A stretch of 64,000 nucleotides of DNA. It comes from Gordius sp. MW1 (Eukaryota > Nematomorpha > Gordioida > Gordea > Gordiidae). The position numbers and the translations under genes are program-made. Each line of letters begins with the position of its first letter. Positions within the stretch are counted from its first letter, which is position 1. Under the pieces are notes generated by a model, which was not told the DNA's origin, searched no databases, and worked only from the letters and a program-made list of their open reading frames with translations. The stretch spans positions 6,702,501 to 6,766,500 of the forward strand of contig OZ038528.1 of NCBI GenBank assembly GCA_964036665.1, given 5' to 3'. Shown piece after piece: positions 56,567 to 64,000 of the stretch.

Positions 56567-57359
56567 ACGACTGTCCTTTTAGCAACAACACATGATATTT
56601 CTGTTCATTAAATTAAAAATGTTAACACGGAAATTTGTTTTACATTGTATCTGACAATTTATTTTATTATAAAGAAAATATAGTAAAGTTAATTTATTTT
56701 AACTTTCTGAATGTTGTAGTTAAATGTTAAATAATAAAAAAATTTGTGAGGGTAAAATTTTTTTTAAATATTGTCGTGTACCTACTCACCTTTCCTACTC
56801 TCTTCCTATCTCCCTTAATTTCTTCCCCCCCCCACACTATACTTACCGATATATGTATAACTTTTAAGATTAATTGCATAGCAATTAATATACTATAAAA
56901 CCTGCTAGCTGTGGCGATCATTATATATTTTAGCGTCTATTATATGTATTAAACCCCCCTTACATCCATATTAACGATTTCGCTAACCCCAAAATGCATA
57001 ATTCACACTGAGTTGGAACAACTCGAGAAGAACGTCGAACATTTGGACCTAATACCAATACCCAATTCCAATAACTAAATAATTTACATACACAACAATA
57101 TTTTTATATCCTTATCCTCCCTCTTCTGATAAATTGAATTCTCCCGTTGATCTTAATAGATACTGTAACAAAAATATATTTAAAGATTGTTAATTCAAAT
57201 TAATTCTCACGATCGTCATTTTTAATATATAAATATAATAAAATTAGTATACAATGAGTTGTTTAGATCTATCAGGGTTCAATTCTTACAAAATATTAAG
57301 CTAAGTGGGTTATTAATATTATCAACATTTTATATTTTTCAAAAATATTATACGCTTCT
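56567..57359. other. AT-rich intergenic DNA
   Basis: No gene was recognised. A solitary TTAATTGCATAGCAATTAA palindrome at about 56871-56889 matches the tail motif of the tandem units A/B far to the left. Confidence 0.45.
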
Positions 57360-57738
57360 GTTCAAAATATCGACAGTTCATAATATCGACAGCCAATATG
57401 TATATGATAAAATATATAGAATTATATATAAGCAATTTCTACATGTTTCTTATAATATATTAAACACTAAATTATATAATTAATAAATAAAATTTATTTG
57501 GTATAGGGTGGTATATAATTTTAAGTATATAAAAGCAATTTATACATTCTTAATATATTAAATACTAAATTATATAATTAATAAATACAAGTTAGTCTGG
57601 TAAAGGGTGCTATATAATTAAGTGTATATAATAAACTATAATATATGTAATAATATAAAAGCAATTTATACATAATTAATATATTAAAAACTAATTTTTT
57701 ATGGTTGTCGATATTATAAACTGTCGATATTTTGAACA
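57360..57738. mobile_element. Inverted-repeat element with duplicated ATATCGACAG termini
   Basis: The left end reads GTTCAAAATATCGACAGTTC then ATAATATCGACAGCC. The right end is its reverse complement (GGTTGTCGATATTAT, AAACTGTCGATATTTTGAAC), giving inverted repeats of about 34 bases with few mismatches. Each arm itself repeats AATATCGACA. The interior holds about three degenerate copies of a unit near 110 bases containing AAGCAATTTATACAT and AATTATATAATTAATAAATA. No coding capacity was seen. Confidence 0.75.
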
Positions 57739-57982
57739 TGATTCATATTATACATTCTTAAATAAAAAATAGTGCACTTAACAGACCATCGTGATTGACA
57801 TGAAAGTATTATTTTCGTTGTAGTGATATGATTTATCATAGCTTCGTTATTGTAAACAATATTTAATTATAATGTATATATGTATTCCTTGCGGAGAGAT
57901 ACCATGTCTTTATGTTGCTGTTATTAGATTATCATGTAAATTAGAAATAAAATAAATTATAAATAAAAACTAAATCATTATA

Positions 57983-58550
57983 ATGGCGCGGTCGAAATTT
58001 ATGGAACCAGAAGATAATATTACATTACCTGCATACAATATTGAGGAAAATATTAATTCTTATATATTTACCATTGAGTATCTTTGAAGTCAAAAAGGGG
58101 AAAAAAGACGAGTTAGATACTCTGGGAACTACCTTAATTTTGGCATACTTCGGTATACAAAATCTATAAAAAGTTCGCAACTGCATATATCCAACAGATA
58201 TTAAATGTCTCAAGTACAATGAATTAATTTATGTTATTAAAAAGATTTTCAAATGTAAATCCACCATCTTCCAAGCAAAAATTGACTTTTTCAGATGTGT
58301 GAAATCGGACAATGAAACCATTCAAAGCTATACCACGATTAAATCCAAAGTACAAGCTTGTAATTTTACTCAGTTATTAGATGAAAGACTTAGAGATCAA
58401 TTCTTTCATGGAGTTAATAATCCTACTTTAGAACTTGAGGTAAGAACACATTGGCCAGAAGCTGTCAATCAAGCTGGAGAGGTAATCACATTTAAAGATA
58501 TTTATAAAATGGCTGAATGCATGGAATTGGCAAACAAATTATATCAATAG
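57983..58550 (+). pseudogene. Ty3/Gypsy-type gag remnant
   Basis: A start codon at 57983 opens a frame that stops after about 34 codons. Gag-like sequence resumes in other frames and is clearest at 58299-58550 (SDNETIQSYTTIKSKVQ, LRDQFFHGV, WPEAVNQAG). The assignment rests on this gag-like composition and on the zinc knuckles and protease that follow directly. Several frame changes show it is not functional. Confidence 0.75.
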
Positions 58551-58647
58551 ATATCAACAAATTACAGTGCTCAGTAAAAACAAATCAAATGAAAATGAAG
58601 TATTTTAAAACCAAAATCAGCCAACAAATATAAGATTCATTAAAAAT

Positions 58648-58746
58648 TGCACAAGATGTGGACAAAATCACCCTTTGAATAGATGCCCTGCATTCAATAA
58701 AACCTGCTACAGGTGTAACAAAAAGAACCATTTCTCTAAATTATGT
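58648..58746 (+). pseudogene. Two CCHC zinc knuckles of the Gypsy-type gag
   Basis: Two nucleic-acid-binding knuckles in one frame: C-x2-C-x3-H-x4-C (CTRCGQNHPLNRC) and C-x2-C-x4-H-x4-C (CYRCNKKNHFSKLC). They sit between the gag remnant and the protease, the standard retroelement order. Confidence 0.88.
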
Positions 58747-58848
58747 TTGCAGAAATATCATGTCAATCAACTTATCAACACTGTACAAGAGAATGAGAAG
58801 TGTAACAACAATAAATCCAAAATTTAAAGATCAATAAATTAGATTACT

Positions 58849-59097
58849 ATGCTATTTGACACTGGTGCAAATATATCCTTAATAAATTTTGAAATATACA
58901 AAATGCTTAACAAGCCAACTATTTACCCTTGTCCTATAATTAAAACATATGGAAAGCATTATATACCAACTATGGGAAAGGCAATAGTAAATGTGAAATT
59001 GGGAACAAAATCTCTTTACTTACCAGTTATAGTAACAACAGCTAAAGGTATACCAATATTTGGTACAAATTGGAGCTTTTGGAATGACGGTTCCTAA
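58849..59097 (+). pseudogene. Retropepsin-type protease remnant
   Basis: An 82-codon frame opens with LFDTGANISLI, the D-T-G-A active-site motif of retroviral-type aspartic proteases. It contains VKLGTKSLYLPV and IFGTNW, the usual flap-to-C-terminal landmarks. No reverse transcriptase or RNase H follows; the sequence passes into AT-rich repeats. Confidence 0.85.
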
Positions 59098-59099
59098 AG

Positions 59100-61220
59100 C
59101 AGTAACAATTAATACTCTACAAAATTAAATGACTTTAACCTAGTAAATTCTATAACAAAAAATAAATAAGGAGGTTTTCAAAGTAAATAATATTCGTATG
59201 TTGATGTTAAAGGAGTTAACATTAAATGAAGAAATATTGAAAAAAAGCGAATCTGACGCATAATGTGGAAAACCGATAATAACGAAAGTACTTACAAACA
59301 AGATATATGATCTAAAATATCAAATTAAAAAGAGTTAATTACATAATTAAATATAACAATATATATAATATATTATATATATAAATATGTGCTGTATATT
59401 ACATACATTATAATATACCATAATTATATCGTTATTACATATATTAAAACCCATCTATATATTCCTATATATAAACACTAAAGATATACATTTATAATTA
59501 TATAGCACAATATATGATTATAATTTTAGAGATACATATAAAATATGAATAATAATATTAGAGTATTATATTTATATATACATTTATATTAAGGATAGTT
59601 TAAAAGTACTATATTTATTTTTATATTTTTTATAAAATAGCCATAGCGTATTGAAATACTATAACTATTTCTATTCATTATATATATTTACTTGTACATA
59701 TAGAACTATATATAATGCTATGCAAATTTATTTATGCTTATATATATAAATACATAATTTGAATCTTTTAAATAATATTTATGTACAATGCATATTTACT
59801 TATATATATGTAGGTACTCTATATATTATATGTCTATATAGATCTTACTATCTAGTAAATTAGTTTATCATGTCTGGATTTTAAAGTTTTTGGGTGTCCC
59901 AAATACTATTGGGAGTGGCATCATCCCAAATAAAGTCCCTCTTTTATTGCCCAGCTTTTTATATTAAATAGGCAGAACTTACCATCTGTTAGGTTTTTTT
60001 TTATTTCTAGATTCTAAAATTTTAAAGGTGTCTCTCTTTTTAGTAATAAAATAACATATAAGTCTGTGAAAACTTCAAGTAATAAAACAGCATATAAGTT
60101 TGTGAAAAATGATTGTTGCTTGACATAATTAGGTTTTTTTACAATGCTAAATATTTTGATTTAGATAGTTATCTTCAATTAATAAGTTTGACATAATTAA
60201 GTTTTTTGTTTTTAAAATGCTAACAAATTTTGATTTAGATAGATTTCTTTAAGTAATAAAGCAACATATTTCAAACTTATTTGTGCATTTTAATTGAAAA
60301 TCTTATATAATATGTACATATTACATGTATTACAGTTTATTAAGTGTCTTTATATGATGTAAATATAAAAATCTATATTTATAATCATATATCATGCTTA
60401 TATAAGTGTAAATGTATATATTTAATGCTTATATACCTAAAAATATATAAATGAGTATAAATATATAATACCTTCATATAATTATACTTCTGAATGTTAT
60501 TTGTGATCACATAAGGTGATAAATGGTCAAAGCATTTAATTGGTTTTAGTATTTTTATTTAGATATTTTCCTTCAAGTAATATAAAACATATAAGTTTGT
60601 GAAAATGATTGTTGCTTGACATAATTAGGTTTTTGCTTTTAAAATTTTTTGATTTAGATAGATCCCTTGAAGTGATATAACATAAGGTTGTAAGTTTGTG
60701 AAAAATTATTGTTGCTTGACAATTGTTTTTGCTTTCAAAATGCTAAGGAATTTGTATTTAGATAGATCCCCTCAGGTAACAAACAACATATAAATATGTG
60801 AAAAATGATTGCTGCTTGACACAATTAAATTTTTGCTTTCAAAATGCTAAACATTTTATTTTTGATAGTTACCTTCAATTAATAAGCTTGATATAATTAT
60901 GTTTTTGCATTTGAAGTGCTAACAAATTCTGATTTAAATAGATTCTTTCAGTTTCAAGCAATAAAGCAACACATTTCAAACATTTTTGTATTTACAAATC
61001 AACTAAAAATAATATTTATTAAAGTGTCTGCATAAGTAGCTATGTATAGAGGTATAAATTTATAATAATAATCATATATTGTGCTTATATTAGTGTAAAT
61101 TTATATATTTAATGCTTATATACCTATAAATATATAGATGAGTTAAATATATATAATACCTTAATATAATTATACATATGAACTCTATTTGTGATCACAC
61201 ATAAAGTACTTAATTGTCAA
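59100..61220. repeat. AT-rich tandem and duplicated repeats
   Basis: From 59340 to 59870 the sequence is TATA-rich. Degenerate units of roughly 100 bases containing GTGAAAAATGATTGTTGCTTG and TTTTGATTTAGATAG recur from about 60040 to 60960. A larger block at about 60290-60530 (TTAATGCTTATATACCTA, TTTGTGATCACA) is repeated at about 61000-61225. The missing part of the retroelement (reverse transcriptase, RNase H) would be expected here but is absent. Confidence 0.65.
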
Positions 61221-61300
61221 AATGCATATTGTTTTTAGTTCGTTTGACACATATTCTGCGAAATTTACAATGCATTTGATTAGTTTTCCGTATTTCCAGC

Positions 61301-61587
61301 TTTCCACATTTTGCGTGGAAGTGAAAAAAGCAGATCCAATATGCCGCGAACTTATTATGGCTATTAAGAGAGATTGGCGGATAGATTTAAATAATAGTTT
61401 AACGGATCTTAAAACTTATTACAACCGTCGCGACGAGCTATCATACGAAGACGAATTACTTTGTTACGGTAATCGGCTGATCATACCTGCTAATCTACGA
61501 CGATTAATTTTAAATATCTTACACCCAGGGCATCCAGGAATTACGGGTATGAGAAATACTGCGCGGTATAAAAAGAGATCCCTCTAA
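61301..61587 (+). pseudogene. Integrase N-terminal zinc-binding region fragment
   Basis: The frame contains YEDELLCYGNRLIIP and ILHPGHPGITGMRNTAR, the arrangement found just before and within the H2C2 zinc-binding domain of Ty3/Gypsy integrases. It stops right after. The TATTTCCAG before 61301 resembles a splice acceptor, so an exon origin is possible. The catalytic core does not follow here. Confidence 0.75.
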
Positions 61588-61874
61588 ATTCTTGGGATAT
61601 GTTTCTTGAAAGGAGATTAAGGACGGCGCTAGATTTTATTAGGCCGGTGTAGCGTATGAGACGACGTAGCGTTTAAAATCGCGTAATCGTCAATCACGCC
61701 TCCACATTCGTTGAAAACACGAAAAAAGTACTTGTTTTGTCAATCACGTATTTTTTTGAGTAACATGATTGGTTCAAATTTCGGAAAAACATACATTTTA
61801 TTTTACGTAATGACATTCATTTGAGATCACGTAATTTGCAAACTTTTTTACCAATATAATTTTGTATTCTATAA

Positions 61875-62930
61875 TAAGTAAGTTCCTAAGATTATAAATA
61901 TAAACTAATGCAAAAGTTTGTTATTTACCTTTTTAGATGTATGCTTCTATAATTGTTAAAATTGTATTAAACTTTGTATTTTGTAATAAGTAAGTTAAGA
62001 TTATAAATATAAGCTAATGCAAAAATTTGTTATTTACCTTTTTAGATGTATGCTTCTATAATTGTTGAAATTGTATTAAACTTTGTATTTTGTAATAAGT
62101 AAGTTCCTAAGCTTATAAATATAAGCTAATGCAAAAGTTTGTTATTTATCTTTTTAGATGTATGCCTTTATAATTGTTGAAATTTTAGTATTTTGTTATA
62201 AGTAAGTTACTAAGATTATAAATATAAGCTAATGCAAAAATTTGTTATTTACCTTTTTAGATGTATGCTTCTATAATTGTTAAAATTGTATTAAACTTTG
62301 TATTTTGTAATAAGTAAGTTAAGATTATAAATATAAGCTAATGCAAAAATTTGTTATTTACCTTTTTAGATGTATGCTTCTATAATTGTTGAAATTGTAT
62401 TAAACTTTGTATTTTGTAATAAGTAAGTTCCTAAGCTTATAAATATAAGCTAATGCAAAAGTTTGTTATTTATCTTTTTAGATGTATGCCTTTATAATTG
62501 TTGAAATTTTAGTATTTTGTTATAAGTAAGTTACTAAGATTATAAATATAAGCTAATGCAAAAATTTGTTATTTACCTTTTTAGATGTATGCTTCTATAA
62601 TTGTTAAAATTGTATTAAACTTTGTATTTTGTAATAAGTAAGTTAAGATTATAAATATAAGCTAATGCAAAAATTTGTTATTTACCTTTTTAGATGTATG
62701 CTTCTATAATTGTTGAAATTGTATTAAACTTTGTATTTTGTAATAAGTAAGTTCCTAAGATTATAAATATAAGCTAATGCAAAAGTTTGTTATTTATCTT
62801 TTTAGATAAATGCCTTTATAATTGTTGAAATTTTAGTATTTTGTATTTTGTTATAAGTAAGTTACTAAGATTATAAATATAAGCTAATGCAAAAGTTTGT
62901 TATTTATCTTTTTAGATGTATGCCTTATAA
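61875..62930 (+). repeat. Satellite with three-unit higher-order repeat
   Basis: About ten units of 105-111 bases share TATAAATATAAGCTAATGCA, TTTGTTATTTACCTTTTTAG and ATGTATGCTTCTATAATTG. Starts lie near 61875, 61985, 62093, 62200, 62308, 62416, 62522, 62632, 62740 and 62850. Units alternate TAAGTTAAG, TAAGTTCCTAAG and TAAGTTACTAAG variants, so the pattern repeats every three units (about 323 bases: 61985, 62308, 62632). Confidence 0.9.
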
Positions 62931-62998
62931 GTCCCTAATATTATAAATATTAAACTACTTAATTTATACTTTGATTAATTTAGCATTTATTTAATAGA

Positions 62999-64000
62999 AT
63001 GGAGGAATATAGTTTTATTGAGATTATAAATTATATGAAAAATGGGACTATTTCAGCAAACCTTACCTATAGACAAAAATTCTATTTCCTTGAAAAGACA
63101 AAAAAATACAAATTAGAAGAAAATTTGTTGTATGTTAGGAGGGCAGCTACATTTTGTGGCCAAAAAAGAGGTATTAAATATGAAGCATATTTTATTTTGT
63201 TAGATAAGTGGTTTAGGGTTGTTACAGAACCCGAAGAAAAGAAACAATTACTTAGTTTGTATCACAATGGTACTGAGGGAACCATCGTAGGACAAAGCCT
63301 AGGGTCACATCTTGGCATCAATCGCACAAGGGCCAAGATCACTGAAAAGTATTAGTTTAATTGTTAGCAAATTAAATAATTTATTATAAATAGCTATTGG
63401 TGGCCACATTTATCTGAGGATGTGACAGCCTATATCAATGGTTGCAGTATGTGCCAAAAGCACTCTGGAAAAACTGATAAGGCTACCCCTCTCTTGCATC
63501 CTGTATCCATCCCTTCATCACCATGGCGACTTGTTGGGATGGATTTATGCAACATGCGACCCAGTTCGGAAGGTTATTGCTGCTTTCTAGTAGTCATTGA
63601 CTACTTTACAAAGCATGTAGTAGCTAGAGCATTGAAAAGCCATACAATGCAAGAGGTGGGGGATCACCTTATACAAATTTTTTTTGAATATGAGTTTCCC
63701 GAGGTATATTATAAAGCAAATATGATGTAATAATAAACCATTTTTAATAGGCTGTAATCAATGACCAGGGTAGGGAATTTGTGAATTCTTTTACCCAGGA
63801 GATGTACACTATGGCAGGTGTACATCAGAGGATAACCACAGCTTATCATCCCCAGGCCAATGGTTTGGTCGAGCGGATGAACAGGACTATATTGACGAGT
63901 CTCTTAAAGTCCTGGACGGTAACTGTGAGCGTTGGGAGAGAGCGTTGCCTGGCGTGATCTATTCCCTGAACACCGCGGTTCAGGGATCAACGAAGATGGC
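62999..64000 (+). CDS. Gypsy-type integrase gene with two tiny introns, runs off the window
   Basis: The protein resembles stand-alone, host-domesticated Gypsy integrases (KRBA2/GIN1-like). Exon 1 is 62999-63348 and contains a linker plus GSHLGINRTRAKI. Exon 2 is 63394-63703 with CSMCQK of the zinc-binding domain and the first catalytic Asp in VGMDL. Exon 3 starts at 63751 with the second Asp in INDQGREFVN and the Glu in HPQANGLVERMNRT. Introns 63349-63393 (45 bases) and 63704-63750 (47 bases) are GT-AG and keep frame; both contain stops, so splicing is needed. In exon 3 the frame hits a stop near 63951, while similarity (ERWERALPGVIYSLNTA) continues in another frame from about 63890. That is a frameshift, so this may be a recent pseudogene or an assembly slip. 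No gag, protease or reverse transcriptase is attached. Confidence 0.8.

Overview
The window is animal (metazoan) nuclear DNA. It is AT-rich and carries spliced genes with consistent GT-AG introns, long intergenic tracts and heavy transposon load. I cannot name the taxon; an invertebrate is likely. No prokaryotic or organellar architecture is present.

Four genes can be read. (1) A complete nine-exon carboxypeptidase E/N-type metallocarboxypeptidase lies on the minus strand (14221-23140, 480 codons before the stop). (2) A glycyl-tRNA synthetase lies on the minus strand, with 14 exons recovered (25709-36636, 649 codons); its extreme 5' end is not found. One of its introns has a near-perfect U12-type ATATCCTTT donor. 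(3) A single-exon rhodopsin-family GPCR lies on the plus strand (55496-56566). (4) A Ty3/Gypsy-type integrase gene with two tiny introns lies on the plus strand and runs off the right end (62999-64000). A decayed, intronless FGFR-like receptor tyrosine kinase copy sits inside a carboxypeptidase intron.

The rest is a layered transposon landscape. Left part (0.8-13.5 kb): dispersed hairpin minisatellites, tRNA-like repeat heads, a 4.1-kb composite element and its 1.05-kb empty relative, a LINE with a 1.3-kb perfect tetranucleotide tail, a 728-bp hAT element with an 8-bp target duplication, and a short LTR retrotransposon with both LTRs, primer site and polypurine tract. Middle part (14-42 kb): the two spliced genes with MITEs and a LINE remnant in their introns. 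Next part (42-54 kb): the hairpin minisatellites return, with a second, inverted LINE copy carrying a 2.0-kb perfect tetranucleotide array, more tRNA-like repeats and a second decayed RTE-like LINE. Right part (55-64 kb): the GPCR, an inverted-repeat element, gag/protease remnants, AT-rich tandem repeats, a satellite with three-unit higher-order periodicity, and the integrase gene.

The genes do not form a unit. The carboxypeptidase (peptide-hormone trimming) and the GPCR (peptide-receptor-like) could both touch neuropeptide signalling, but that is inference from family membership only.
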